The translations under genes were made by a program, and so were the position numbers. Under the pieces are notes generated by a model that saw nothing but the letters and a program-made list of their open reading frames with translations, was not told the DNA's origin and searched no databases. Positions 7,756 through 17,700 of a DNA stretch of 64,000 nucleotides are shown here, piece by piece (position 1 is the first letter of the stretch; each line of letters starts with the position of its first letter). The DNA comes from Duganella guangzhouensis (lineage in GTDB: Bacteria > Pseudomonadota > Gammaproteobacteria > Burkholderiales > Burkholderiaceae_D): the NCBI RefSeq assembly GCF_009674535.1, contig NZ_WKJK01000002.1, forward strand, positions 372,001-436,000, read 5' to 3'.

Positions 7756-8580
7756 TTACCGGGTAACTTGCTGCTCCAACACCTTCACAATAGCGGCCAC
7801 GATGGCCGCAGGGTCCGACTGCTGCACTTCCACCACCGGCATCTCACCGAACGGCTTGCGCGCTGCGCGCAATTGCGACGCGCTCTGTTCCAGACTATCC
7901 AGCTCCGACGCGCGGGCGCGCCAGTAAGTCAGCTTGCCGGCTTGCGCCGCCTGTGCCGCCGCCAGCGCGGGGCCGACCTCGGGGTTGAGCGGCGTATCGG
8001 GATAGCCGCAGTTGGGCGCCGGCTTGCCCTGCTCCACCGACGCCAGACAGGCCAGCACCGCCTCCAGCTGCTGGGCGCGATCGGCGGGCAAGGCGTCTTC
8101 GCGCATCGGCTGCACCAGCACCAGGCCGGCGACCTGCACGCCGCGCGAGCGCAAGGCGACATGCTGCGCCACCATCGCGCCATAGCCGGCGCCGACCAGC
8201 ACGAACGGGCCGTCGAGATGGGCATTCTTGATGAGGAAATTCAGATCCTTGCCGGCGTTGGCCACGTTGGCGGCGCGGATGATGGGATCGCTGGCGCCGA
8301 AGCCGGCGCGGTCGTAGACGCAGGCGCGGGTGCGCTGCGCGATGTCCGGCAGCACCGCCGACCAGTCCCAGCCAGCGCGGCCGGCATCGGCCTCGAACAG
8401 CACCGTCGGCGCGCCCTTGCCGGTGCAATACAGGTTCAATTTACGGCCGCCGACATCGACCCGCACCTGCGCGCCGGCCAACGCATTCTGCCCCGCCGGC
8501 GGTGCCGCCTGCGCCAGGCCAGCCACCAGCGCGAAACCGATCAACGTATGTTTTATCAGAATAGTCATCCGCAAAAGCAT
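7756..8580 (-). CDS. Secreted alpha/beta-hydrolase-like protein lacking the nucleophile serine
   Basis: A 274-residue protein with a signal peptide (about residues 5-26, ending AGLAQA) and an alpha/beta-hydrolase core: VLFEADAGRAGWDWSAVLPDI, then ACVYDRAGFGASD. The nucleophile elbow, normally GHSxG, reads VLVGAGYGAM, so both the His and the catalytic Ser are replaced (Ala, Gly). No obvious catalytic His follows near the C-terminus. It is therefore probably a non-catalytic member or a decaying gene, though the frame is intact. A start at the second ATG (8568) is equally plausible and makes a more standard signal peptide. Confidence 0.75.
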   Translation of the reverse strand: MLLRMTILIKHTLIGFALVAGLAQAAPPAGQNALAGAQVRVDVGGRKLNLYCTGKGAPTVLFEADAGRAGWDWSAVLPDIAQRTRACVYDRAGFGASDPIIRAANVANAGKDLNFLIKNAHLDGPFVLVGAGYGAMVAQHVALRSRGVQVAGLVLVQPMREDALPADRAQQLEAVLACLASVEQGKPAPNCGYPDTPLNPEVGPALAAAQAAQAGKLTYWRARASELDSLEQSASQLRAARKPFGEMPVVEVQQSDPAAIVAAIVKVLEQQVTR

Positions 8581-8589
8581 ACGATGGGT

Positions 8590-9009
8590 TTAAGCAATTG
8601 GCAATCCCCTCTGAACAGACCGCCGGCTAAGCCAATAAGCCCCGATGGCCCACAGCGCGGCACAAAAATTAGCGACCGTGAAGAGCACATGAAATATCTT
8701 CGCGTCCTGCAGCCATCCTTCCAGATGATTCTCGCCGAGCACGACAGACAATCCGCACAACAGCAGGGCAAACTGGCGCTTGATCGCGACATCTTTCTGC
8801 CGAGCCGCCCAGAGCAAGACGCCGGCAATGAAGATGTCGAAATAGGCGATCTCCCGCTGCCAATGCACGGAAGGCATCCAGGTGGTTCCAGCCGCCGTCC
8901 AGAACGGCAAGAGGGTATGCGACACAGCCGCACAAAGCGCCGCCGACGACCACAAGCAGAATAGTAGATCCAATCGCAAGAATTTAGTGTCGCGGGCTGC
9001 AATTTTCAT
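8590..9009 (-). CDS. Small four-helix inner-membrane protein, unknown function
   Basis: 139 residues with about four hydrophobic segments: LDLLFCLWSSAALCAAVSHT, YFDIFIAGVLLWAA, QFALLLCGLSVVLG and LFTVANFCAALWAIGAYWLS. The pattern WQREIAYFDIFIAG followed by LGENHLEGW is reminiscent of small DUF6790-type membrane proteins, but I cannot assign it firmly. The start at 9009 begins the hydrophilic head MKIAARDTK; an upstream in-frame ATG at 9069 is less likely. It lies between a hydrolase-like gene and the divergent fosA. Confidence 0.6.
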   Translation of the reverse strand: MKIAARDTKFLRLDLLFCLWSSAALCAAVSHTLLPFWTAAGTTWMPSVHWQREIAYFDIFIAGVLLWAARQKDVAIKRQFALLLCGLSVVLGENHLEGWLQDAKIFHVLFTVANFCAALWAIGAYWLSRRSVQRGLPIA

Positions 9010-9128
9010 GGGAAAATCCAAGCGCCTGTTCTGAATACGTAATAGTCCCATCGTTGCGGTGGCGTTCATCCAGTGAGCTGCCGATTTGATAAGATAGCAC
9101 CTTCAAACCTCTCACAGCAAGGTTCACG

Positions 9129-9539
9129 GTGCTTACTGGTTTTAACCATTTGACGCTCGCGGTTAACGACCTGTCGCGCAGCTTTGATTTTTACTCACGC
9201 CTGCTTGGATTTCGACCTGAGGCTATCTGGAACACCGGAGCTTACCTGTCTCTGGGCGAGCTGTGGTTATGTCTATCGTTGAGCAACGAGAAGACCGCAG
9301 CGCAGGCGGCCGGATATACCCACTACGCGTTTTCAATCCGTCAGCAGGATTTCGACGAATTCACACAGCGCCTGTCGGATAACGAGGTGCGCACGTGGAA
9401 AGAGAATCGCAGCGAAGGAGATTCGTTCTACTTCCTTGATCCGGATGGACATCAATTGGAAGCACACGTAGGCTCCCTCGCCTCCCGCCTGGCTGAATGC
9501 AAACAGAAGCCCTACGCAGGGATGCGATTTTTCGACTAG
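9129..9539 (+). CDS. fosA: FosA-type fosfomycin glutathione transferase
   Basis: A 136-residue vicinal-oxygen-chelate protein that would add glutathione to fosfomycin using Mn2+. Metal ligands of FosA are conserved: His7 (GFNHLTLAV), His65 (YTHYAF) and Glu111 (LEAHVG). The potassium/substrate loop [14 protein letters not shown] is intact, and the C-terminus ([10 protein letters not shown]) matches the FosA ending. Length equals characterised FosA enzymes. It starts with GTG, with AAGG six bases upstream. Chromosomal fosA genes are common in environmental proteobacteria; nothing mobile is seen around it. Other VOC glutathione transferases are less likely given the full motif set. Confidence 0.9.
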   Translation: MLTGFNHLTLAVNDLSRSFDFYSRLLGFRPEAIWNTGAYLSLGELWLCLSLSNEKTAAQAAGYTHYAFSIRQQDFDEFTQRLSDNEVRTWKENRSEGDSFYFLDPDGHQLEAHVGSLASRLAECKQKPYAGMRFFD

Positions 9540-9543
9540 CCAC

Positions 9544-9978
9544 TCACGAATGCGTATTGGCGCATTTGGGCTTGGTGAGTTTGAGTTCGATGCCAGGTTC
9601 GCCAATTTCTCTGACCCGATCCGCACCACCTCCTGGGCCATAGCCCTGATAGGAGTTCGCGCCGCCCCAAGTGTAGGTTAACTGTTTGGGTTGCGGGCCT
9701 CTGAGGTCGTATAGCGAAATCTTCACCCATTCAACAGGCGGATAGCCCGCGAGCTTCTTGGCGATCTCTTTACTCTTCTCTGGCGATGCGGGTTCGATCT
9801 GCAATCCCAATGCGAAACCGTTCGGCAGCGTCAGTCGGTGGATTTCAGGCGACACCACATCCCATCGCCCCACTTCAAGTTTGCCGCTGGATACCTCAAC
9901 AGACTGCACGCCGCACACCGCATGGGCGTTCGACATACCGGCCGCAATCAACACCATTAACTGAAGCGCGCTTTTCAT
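9544..9978 (-). CDS. Secreted hypothetical protein
   Basis: 144 residues with a signal peptide (MKSALQLMVLIAAGMSNAHA) and one N-terminal cysteine in the mature part. The stretch YPPVEWVKISLYDLRGPQPK and a glycine-rich loop (YQGYGPGGGADR) are its most recognisable parts. I do not recognise the family. The start is well supported by GGAGG six bases upstream of the ATG. It converges with fosA, leaving 4 bases between the stops. Confidence 0.7.
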   Translation of the reverse strand: MKSALQLMVLIAAGMSNAHAVCGVQSVEVSSGKLEVGRWDVVSPEIHRLTLPNGFALGLQIEPASPEKSKEIAKKLAGYPPVEWVKISLYDLRGPQPKQLTYTWGGANSYQGYGPGGGADRVREIGEPGIELKLTKPKCANTHS

Positions 9979-10063
9979 CTCATTCCTCCGAACTAAAATG
10001 GCTCACGCCTCCAGTGTAATTCCGGCGCATAGCGGGAAAACGCGCGGATTGTCACGGCGCGTG

Positions 10064-10825
10064 CTATTTCTTCGCGACCTTGCGCCACAGTTTGCGCAGC
10101 AGCCAGAACGCCAGTGCCATCACCAGTAACCAAGGCAGCAGATACGCCAGCCCAGTCACCACGCTGGCGATGCCCGATGACAGATTGCCGCCAAATCCTT
10201 CAGCCGCATACCGTACCGGTGTCCAGAACGACTGCCGCTCACGCGACTGAATCGTCACATTCAAGATATCCAGATTCATGCGCGCCAGCAGATGCGCGGC
10301 TTCGCCATTGGCTTGCTCCAGCTCTGACTGCACCGATGCCTGTTCCTTGGCCAGCTTGATCAACGCATCCGCATCCAATCCCGGCTTGCGCGCCAGCTTG
10401 TCCAACTTCTGCTGATACGCGTGCAGCATCTCCAGCCGTTTGGCATTGTCCGCCACCGGCCGCGCCAGATCCTCAACACTGGTTTCCTGCCGCGCCAGTT
10501 CGCCGCCGGCAGCCGCCAAAGCCAGCAGCTTGTTGATGCCGGCCGACTTGGCACGCATCCGCAACTGCGCCGCTTCATAGCGTCCGCCCTCGACCGAGGA
10601 CTTCATCAGCGCACATTGGTTGTCCCGATCCGCCTCGCAAGCCGCGACCAGGCGATCGAACAGTGGTTTGACCTTCCCCTCATCGGTTTGAATGGTGGCG
10701 GCGTGTTCGTACGCCAGAAACTTGTCGCGCTCCTTGGGCGCCACAACCGATGCCATGTCGCCCTGCTCCCTGCCGCTGCAGGCAATCAAACAAAGGGCAC
10801 AAAGCAAATACAGTATTCTGTTCAT
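10064..10825 (-). CDS. DUF4349-type lipoprotein with C-terminal membrane anchor
   Basis: 253 residues. It starts with a lipoprotein signal (MNRILYLLCALCLIACSG, lipobox LIAC). A coiled-coil helical region follows (about 90-175, rich in Ala, Glu, Lys and Leu), then the conserved LLARMNLDILNVTIQS segment, and finally a C-terminal membrane helix (LAYLLPWLLVMALAFWLL) with a basic tail. This architecture matches DUF4349 proteins. It would be tethered at both ends to the inner membrane with a periplasmic coiled coil. The ATG at 10825 is preferred over an in-frame upstream start because it gives the lipobox its normal position. Function unknown. Confidence 0.7.
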   Translation of the reverse strand: MNRILYLLCALCLIACSGREQGDMASVVAPKERDKFLAYEHAATIQTDEGKVKPLFDRLVAACEADRDNQCALMKSSVEGGRYEAAQLRMRAKSAGINKLLALAAAGGELARQETSVEDLARPVADNAKRLEMLHAYQQKLDKLARKPGLDADALIKLAKEQASVQSELEQANGEAAHLLARMNLDILNVTIQSRERQSFWTPVRYAAEGFGGNLSSGIASVVTGLAYLLPWLLVMALAFWLLRKLWRKVAKK

Positions 10826-10884
10826 GCGTTCACACCCACGAGTAAGGAAAGGCCAAATCATAACAGCGCCACAGTGAAATCCGC

Positions 10885-10915
10885 TTGACCTTCCCACAGC
10901 GGGAAGGATTACAGT
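10885..10915 (+). promoter_or_regulatory. CueR-type promoter/operator for the CopZ-like gene
   Basis: The -35 TTGACC (10885-10890) and -10 TACAGT (10910-10915) are separated by 19 bases, the overlong spacer diagnostic of MerR-family activation. The spacer contains the dyad CCTTCCC-acagc-GGGAAGG (10889-10907), the CueR operator pattern. It lies 33 bases before the CopZ-like ATG. The cueR gene is at 20072-20458. Confidence 0.85.
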
Positions 10916-10947
10916 GTAGGTATTCCAAACTGTTTGAGGAGTATGCG

Positions 10948-11148
10948 ATGTACCAGCTGCAAGTAGAAAACATGAGCTGCGGCCACTGTGTGGGCGCCGT
11001 GACCAAGGCTGTGCAGGAGATCGACGCCGCCGCCAAGGTGGAAATCGACTTGACCACCAAATCGGTCAAGATCGACAGCGCGACGCCGCTGACGCCGCTG
11101 AAATCGGCCATCGCCGATGCCGGTTATCCAGTCACCAGCGCGGTCTGA
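10948..11148 (+). CDS. CopZ-like heavy-metal-associated (HMA) copper chaperone
   Basis: A 66-residue single-domain HMA protein with the copper-binding GMSCxxC-type motif, here NMSCGHCVGAV, on a ferredoxin-like fold. It is expected to carry Cu(I) in the cytoplasm and hand it to the CopA ATPase. Start: GAGGAG at 10936-10941 is six bases from the ATG at 10948. The CueR-type promoter directly upstream supports copper induction. It stands apart from copA (9 kb away) and is followed immediately by a convergent GST gene whose stop is at the next base. Confidence 0.9.
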   Translation: MYQLQVENMSCGHCVGAVTKAVQEIDAAAKVEIDLTTKSVKIDSATPLTPLKSAIADAGYPVTSAV

Positions 11149-11871
11149 TTATTTATCCAGTTCCGGATACTGCCGGAAGATGCCGCTCTCATTGAACGGT
11201 ATCCGCCGCTTCGAACGCAGGTAGGCTGCGACGTTCGGCCGCTGCGCCACCTTGTCGCGCAAGGCGAACAGGCCGGGATACGATGGCGCCAGCCGCGCCA
11301 TCGTCTTCGGAAACGCATAGCTCAGCCCCTCGATCAGCTGGAACAGCGACAAGTCCACATACGTCAAGCGCGATCCCACCGCATAACCGCCCCGCCCCGG
11401 ATTACGCTGCACCACGCCCTCGAAATAATCGAGAAACTTGGGAATGCGCTGCTCGCGGAAGTCGCGCGCCCGCGCCTTGGCTTCTTTTTTCTGATCCTCG
11501 TAATACAGGTTGGTGGAGATGGGGTGATGCGTATCATGCGCCTCCGCCACGATATCCGCGATGGTCAGCTGTAGCTGATTGCACCACAGCCGCCCCTCCT
11601 GCGCACGCGGCGCCAGCCCATGCTTCGCGCCCAGGAACAGCAGGATGTTCGCGGTCTGCCCGATCAGCTGATCGCCAACCTTCAGCACCGGTGGCGCAAA
11701 CGATGGATGCTCGACCTGCTCGCCATCCAGCGCGGCCGTCAGCTTCGGCATGCCGCCCTTGAGCCGCGCCACGTCCACATATGGCACGCCGGCCTCCTCC
11801 AGCGCCAGCCGGACGAATTCACCGCGGCCCTGCAGGCCATCCCAGTAAAGTAGTTGATAAGGAGTCATCAT
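11149..11871 (-). CDS. Glutathione S-transferase family protein
   Basis: 240 residues with an N-terminal thioredoxin-like GST domain. YQLLYWDGLQGRGEFVRLAL has the Tyr/Arg pattern of sigma/alpha-like GSTs, and QTANILLFLG is the glutathione-binding turn. The C-terminal helical domain follows, with YVDLSLFQLIEGL. The C-terminus (FRQYPELD) is typical of a bacterial GST group related to eukaryotic sigma/pi classes. Cytosolic; substrate unknown. A second ATG at 11868 could be the start. Confidence 0.85.
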   Translation of the reverse strand: MMTPYQLLYWDGLQGRGEFVRLALEEAGVPYVDVARLKGGMPKLTAALDGEQVEHPSFAPPVLKVGDQLIGQTANILLFLGAKHGLAPRAQEGRLWCNQLQLTIADIVAEAHDTHHPISTNLYYEDQKKEAKARARDFREQRIPKFLDYFEGVVQRNPGRGGYAVGSRLTYVDLSLFQLIEGLSYAFPKTMARLAPSYPGLFALRDKVAQRPNVAAYLRSKRRIPFNESGIFRQYPELDK

Positions 11872-11917
11872 GCGCCCATGGTAGCATCAGCTGATCAGCC
11901 ACGCCGCCCGATAGCCC

Positions 11918-12667
11918 ATGCCACTCGACACCCATATCGTCCTGATGATCGCCGCCGCCGGCTTCTTCGCCGGCGTACAGAATGCGCTGGCCGGCGGCGG
12001 TTCCTTCATCACCTTCCCCGCCCTGCTGCTGGCCGGCCTCAATCCACTGGCGGCCAACATGACATCCACCATCGCCATGTTCCCCAGCCAGAGCACCGCC
12101 GCCTATGCGGGACGCAAGCTGGTAAGCGACGTCGGCGCGCTCAGCTTCCGCAAGCTGTTCATCATCAGCACCATCGGCGGCGTGGCCGGCGCGCTGCTGT
12201 TGCTGCACACGCCGCCGTCGATCTTTGAAAAGCTGGTGCCGTGGCTGGTGCTATTCGCCACCTCGGTGTTCGCGTGGGGTAGCTTCCGCCGCAAGCCGCT
12301 GCATGCGGCCAGCGGCATGCCGGTCTGGCTACTGGTGCTGATCCAGACCTGCATCGCCATCTACGGCGGTTACTTCGGTGGCGGCATCGGTTTTCTGATG
12401 CTGGCCGCGCTGACCATCGCCGGCCAGCAGGTACGCGCCGCCACCGCCACCAAGAACGTGCTGGCGATGGCCATGAACGCCGCCGCCACGCTGATCTTCG
12501 CCACCTCGAACTTAATCAGCTGGCCGGCCGCGCTGGCGCTCTGCGTGGGCGGCATCGCCGGCGGCATGTGCGGCGGCTACCTGATACACCGCCTGCCGGA
12601 AAAGCTGATGCGCGGCTTTGTGGTGATGGTCGGTGCGGTGCTCACAGTCTGGATGTTCAGCCGTTAG
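11918..12667 (+). CDS. TauE/SafE-family membrane transporter
   Basis: 249-residue polytopic inner-membrane protein with about seven to eight hydrophobic segments and the duplicated TauE/SafE pattern. The first half contains GVQNALAGGGSFITFPALLLAGLNP, and the second contains YGGYFGGGIGFLMLAALTIAG. Members export sulfite, sulfoacetate and related anions, but the substrate cannot be read from sequence. The stop overlaps the convergent TonB-receptor stop by 4 bases. No sulfur-metabolism genes are adjacent. Confidence 0.85.
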   Translation: MPLDTHIVLMIAAAGFFAGVQNALAGGGSFITFPALLLAGLNPLAANMTSTIAMFPSQSTAAYAGRKLVSDVGALSFRKLFIISTIGGVAGALLLLHTPPSIFEKLVPWLVLFATSVFAWGSFRRKPLHAASGMPVWLLVLIQTCIAIYGGYFGGGIGFLMLAALTIAGQQVRAATATKNVLAMAMNAAATLIFATSNLISWPAALALCVGGIAGGMCGGYLIHRLPEKLMRGFVVMVGAVLTVWMFSR

Positions 12668-14709
12668 AAGGTGGTCTTCACTGTCACACGCATGGTGCGG
12701 CGCTCGGCCGGATGATAGTGAATGTCCGTCACACCCTCGGCCGGCTCGCCCTGCAGGCGCGAGGCGTAGTAGTAGTCCACATCGCTGACACGGCGGTCGA
12801 ACAGGTTGAAGGCATCCAGCTGCACCGTCCAGCGGCGGTTGAGTTTATAGCCCAGGCGCGCATAGGCAATCGCGGTGGCGGCTGAGCGGATGCTGTTATC
12901 CTCGATCAGCGGACGCGGTCCGAAGTAACGCAACTGGAACGCCGCCGACCATGGCCCCAGGTCGCTGATGGTGGCGCCAAACGACGCCACTTTGCCGACC
13001 GCGCCCGGAATGTAGTCGCCCACTTCGTCATGCTCGGTGTAGTGCGCGCGCGAGTAAGCCATGTCCAGATCGAACAGCAGCCAGGCGTTGGCGATGTAGT
13101 GGTTGTTCCACTCGACGCCGGAGCGGTAGCTGCCACGGCTCGGGGAAGTATCGCCAGCATCGCCGGAGAACACCAGTTCCGAAGCCGAACGCAGCTTCCA
13201 CAACGCCATTGAGCTTTGCAAGCCGGGGATGAATTCGGTGCGCGCACCAAGTTCCGCACCGCGCGTTTTCACCAGCGGCGTGACCGGATCGGTCGGCAGC
13301 AGCTCTTTCGGCGTCAGGTGCACCGTGGTGCCGCGCGCGTCGTTGCTGTGGAAGCCTTCGCCGTAATTGATGAAAAATTCAGTCTTGGCCCATGGTCCCA
13401 GCACCACCGAGAATTTCGGTGAAGTGGTGCCCGCGCTGACCTTGCCCGAGTTCTCCGCAATACTGCTGTTCACATCGAAGCGATAACGGTCGTAGCGCAG
13501 ACCAGCGATGGTGCGCAGCCAGTCGCGCCACTGCACGGTGTTTTCAAGGTAGGCGCCCAGGCTGCCTTCCTTCACCTTCGATTCGGAGATCACGCTCAAG
13601 GTCTGCTCATTGCGCGTGGCGTACAGGCCCAGTGGCGACAGGTAGTCGTAGCGGCCCTGCAAGCCAACCTTGTTGCTGACATCCAGACCGCCCCAGTGGC
13701 TGAACCAGGTCTGCGCCACATCGAAGCCACCCATGCGGCGCTTCTCGCTCTGGCGTGACTGGTCACCGTTGACCGGGTCGTCGAGGAAGTAGGTGAAGTC
13801 ATTGAACAGCGTCAGGCTCGATTGCACCACGTAGGCACTGGCCTGCAACAGACTGTCGCTGCTGCGCTTGCGCATGGTGGCGGACAGGCTGTAACGCGAA
13901 GTCCGGCCGCCATCGCTGGTATCGACGGCGCCAAATTCATCCAGCGCCCCGCTTTGCACCGCGCGCAGCGGAATCTGGTTGCTGGCGTACCAGGCGCCCT
14001 TGTAGAACATGCCAGTCACGGTAAACTGGTCATCGCTGGCGCCCTGCGCGTAACGCAGCACGCCCAGGCTTTTGTGGAAAGCTTCCGGCGTTACCCACGG
14101 GCCGTTGTTGTGCGCCAGTTCCGCACCATACACCAGCGTCCCCGCAGCCAGTGGTGTCGAACCGGTGACGACCGAACGCACGTATTGGTTTTCGCCGACA
14201 GTGACGCTGGCGGTGTTTTCCTTCAGCTTGTTCGCCAGCGTCATGTGCGCCGCGCCGGCCGAGGCGAAGTCGCCTTCGTCGGCGTAGTACGGACCTTTTT
14301 TGTAGTTGATGCGATCGACCAGTTCAGGGATCAGGAAATTCAGATCGGTATAACCCTGGCCATGCGCGTGGGTGCGCATGTTGACAGGCATGCCGTCGAC
14401 AAAGGTCGCGAAGTCGGTGCCGTGATCGAGATTGAAGCCGCGCAGGAAGTACTGATTGGCCTTGCCGTCGCCGCTATGCTGAGTAACGATCACGCCGGGC
14501 ACGAACTCCAGCAGCTCGCCGGGCCGCAGCGCCGGACGATTGGCGATCAGCTCCGCTGTCACCGCGCCCTGGCTGGCTGCGCCCGAGGTGCCAACACCAT
14601 TATCGTAATGGCCGCGCACCTCGACTTTTTCGACCGGTTCGGTATCGCTGTCGGCGTGAGCCACCAGCGGCAGGATCGCCGCCAGGGCAACGAGGGATGG
14701 GCGCATCAT
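12664..14709 (-). CDS. TonB-dependent outer-membrane receptor of the B12-riboswitch operon
   Basis: 681-residue receptor. A signal peptide (MMRPSLVALAAILPLVAHA) is followed by a TonB-box-like segment (EPVEKVEVRG). The plug domain (about 35-150) has LLEFVPGVIVTQHSGDGKANQYFLRGF split over its strands. A 22-strand-type barrel ends in the aromatic C-terminus VTVKTTF. It has no N-terminal signalling (STN) domain. Its ATG overlaps the CobN-like stop (ATGA), and the whole operon is headed by a cobalamin riboswitch, so corrinoid, cobinamide or another metallo-tetrapyrrole is the likely ligand. It is not obviously a classical BtuB. Confidence 0.88.
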   Translation of the reverse strand: MMRPSLVALAAILPLVAHADSDTEPVEKVEVRGHYDNGVGTSGAASQGAVTAELIANRPALRPGELLEFVPGVIVTQHSGDGKANQYFLRGFNLDHGTDFATFVDGMPVNMRTHAHGQGYTDLNFLIPELVDRINYKKGPYYADEGDFASAGAAHMTLANKLKENTASVTVGENQYVRSVVTGSTPLAAGTLVYGAELAHNNGPWVTPEAFHKSLGVLRYAQGASDDQFTVTGMFYKGAWYASNQIPLRAVQSGALDEFGAVDTSDGGRTSRYSLSATMRKRSSDSLLQASAYVVQSSLTLFNDFTYFLDDPVNGDQSRQSEKRRMGGFDVAQTWFSHWGGLDVSNKVGLQGRYDYLSPLGLYATRNEQTLSVISESKVKEGSLGAYLENTVQWRDWLRTIAGLRYDRYRFDVNSSIAENSGKVSAGTTSPKFSVVLGPWAKTEFFINYGEGFHSNDARGTTVHLTPKELLPTDPVTPLVKTRGAELGARTEFIPGLQSSMALWKLRSASELVFSGDAGDTSPSRGSYRSGVEWNNHYIANAWLLFDLDMAYSRAHYTEHDEVGDYIPGAVGKVASFGATISDLGPWSAAFQLRYFGPRPLIEDNSIRSAATAIAYARLGYKLNRRWTVQLDAFNLFDRRVSDVDYYYASRLQGEPAEGVTDIHYHPAERRTMRVTVKTTF

Positions 14710-17700
14710 AAATAGCCTTTCAATTTGCGAAGTTTGTTACGACGGCTGACATAGCCCACGCCAATCAGCGCAGCGGCCAGTGCCAGCATCACCAGGCTGC
14801 CGACAGTCTTTTGAACCGGCGTCAGATTGGTCAGGGTTTCCATTTCAAAGCCGCTGACTTTGGCGTCGGCGGCTTGCGGCTTGGCCTGCGGCGCGGGCGC
14901 CGGCTTGGCCGCTGCCGGTTTCTGAGCCGGCGGCTGCTGTACCTCGGCATCGGCCTTGGCCTGCAACGCCTGCAGCTCTGCGGCCGCGTTCTGCACTGCC
15001 AACTGCGGCGACGGCGCGGCACCGCCTGCGCGTGCGGCGGCAGCAGCGCCATGAGCGATAGCCGTATTGGTGCCGACGTTTGGCACAAAGTCGGCACTGA
15101 ACTGCGGCGCCACCTTCAGCGTCGCCTTGCTGCACGAATCCGCGCTGCACGAGACGCCAGCGTCCTTGATCGCCTGCGCGTTCATCTGCGTCAGCTTGGC
15201 GCGCACGGCGGCGCTGGGCTTCCAGTAACCGCGCTCGATCGCGCTCAGCATACGGTCAGTGACGGCCTGGAAAGCGCGCAGATTGCCGGCATCGGCAAAG
15301 CGCTCGCGCACCTTCAGGCCGTGACGGTCCTCGACATAAGTGTCGTACATGCGCTGCCACTTACCGTCGTCGACCACCTCCGGCACCGTCACCTGCCACG
15401 CCCACAGATAGTCCACCACGCGATTGATGTAGCGCGCGCCGGAATAGCCCTCCTTCAGCATGCTGTCGGCCCAGCGCGGGTTCAGGTAACGCGCCTGCAT
15501 CTCCTGCCCCATGTACTGCTCCAGCGTCTTGTGGGTGGCGCGGCGCGGGTTGGAGAGATCGCTGACCATCACTTCCGGCGTCTTGCCGTCCACACTGCGG
15601 ATCGCCATCGCGGTACCGCCCAGATACTGGAAGAAGTCATCGTTATCCAAGGTCGCAAACAGATTGCTGGAACGGCTGTGCAGCGCGATCTGGCTGCCGG
15701 ACAGCGCTTGCTTGAACAGTTCGCGGCGCTGCTCCGGATTGGCCTTGTCGTCGCCCCAATAGCCGGCGCCGAACGGATGGCTCATGCGGTTGATGAACAC
15801 ATCGGCCACTTCCTTCTCGTTCTGCCAGGCGTTGGTGAGCGGGATCAGCTTCTCGATCTGCGTCCCGTAAGCGCCGCTCGGCAAGCCGAAGATACGCACC
15901 GAAGCCAGTCGCTGCGCCTCCTCGGCCGACATGCCGCGCTTCGCCAGCGACGCGGCGACCTTGCCGCTGTGCTGCTGCAGCACGTTGCCGCCTTCATCGT
16001 CCTGCTTCTGCGCCAGCTGCGCCGCCTGATCCATCAACGTCAACAGATTCGGGAACAGATCGCGGAACAGGCCGGACGAAATCAGCGTTACATCCACGCG
16101 CGGGCGGCCCAGCTGCTTGCGGCTGATCGCTTCCACGCCGGTGACGCGGCCCCGTTCATCCCAGGTCGGACGTACACCCATCAACGCCATCGCCTGCGCT
16201 TCCATCACACCCTCGTGACGCGACGTCTCCACGCCCCACAAATTCATGCTGAGCTTTTCCGGCCAGGCGCCGTGGCGCTTGCGGTAATCGTCCGCCAGCT
16301 GCTGCGCCAGTTTGGCGCCGGCGTCATACGTCGCCTTGCTCGGAATGCGCGACGGATCGAGGCCGAAGAAGTTGCGGCCGGTCGGCAGCGCGTTTGGATT
16401 GCGCACCAGGTCCGCGCTCACGCCAGTCGGGATATAGCGGCCGTCCAGCGCCTGCATCAGACGATCCAGCTCCAGTTGCGCGCTGAGTTCGATGTCCGCT
16501 TCCAGCTGCGCGATGCGCTTGCTTTTTTGCTCCGGCGTGGCGTCGGTATCCAGACTGACCACGGCGCGCGCGGTGGCGTTGCGTTGTTCGGCGTTGGGCG
16601 CCACGCCAAAGGTATGCAGGCCGAAAGGCGTCAGCTTGTTGCCGGTGTCGTCCAGGTATTCCTCCAGCCCTTCCATATCGGCTTCCGACTTCAGCTCTTT
16701 CTTCTTCATGTCCTTCAACACGCCGGCCTTGGCGGCGATCTGGTTGATGGCTTTCAGATGGCTGGCCGCCAGCAGCGGACTCTTTTGCTCGGCCACGCGA
16801 TAGTCGTTGAGCAGCGCGCCCAGTTCGCGCAGATCCGGATTCAGGCCGGCGATATCGAACGGTGGCGTCATGTGGTCGATGATGGTGGCCATGCCGCGCC
16901 GCTTGGCCTGGATGCCCTCGCCCACGTCGTCCATCACATAGGGATAGATGTTGGGCATGGCGCCGATCAGCGCTTCGGTCGGATCGCTGTCGGACAGGCC
17001 GGCCTCTTTACCGGTCAGCCATTCCTGCGTGCCGTGGGTACCGATGTGCATGACGGCGTGCGCGCGGAAGTCCTTTTGCAGCCATAGATAGAAAGCGATG
17101 TACTCGTGCGATGGCGGCATGCTGACTTCATTGTGCAGCTTCTCCAGATTCTGCTCCCAGGCGCGGCCGGGCTGCGGCGCCATCAGCACATTGCCGAAGC
17201 GGCGTGCCGGGTAGACGAAGAACGCCTCGCCCTTGGCATTGCGCCACAGGACCGGCGCGTTCTCCGGCTTGCCCCACGATTGTTCGATCGCCGCGCGCAG
17301 CGGCGCGGCCAGTTGGCTAAACCACTGCTGGTATTCGCTCAACGGCACCAGCAAGGCCTGGCCGCTTTCGGCCAGATGTTTCAAGCCCGCGTTGTAATCG
17401 CCTTTCGATTTGCCGGGGTAATTGCCCCACTTCTGGATTTCGCCTTGCAGCTCGGCCTCGCTGGTCGGCAGCGCTTCGCCGGTGCGGTAGCCATCGTGCT
17501 TCAGGCGCTGAACGATCTGCCACAGGCTTTCCGGCAGCACGTTCAGGTAAGCCGCGCCGATGGTCTCCGAACCGTGCGGATAGTTAAAGTAGATCATGGC
17601 GACACGCTTGTCGGCATTGGCCTTTTCCCGCAGCGCGAGCCAGGCGGCCACGCGCTCGTTCAGACGCTCGATGCGCTCCGGGATAGGCGTCTCTTCAACG

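Noticed and set aside
9129..9539. Mobile resistance cassette around fosA
   Set aside because: No integrase, transposase, attC-like site or inverted repeats near it; it looks chromosomal.
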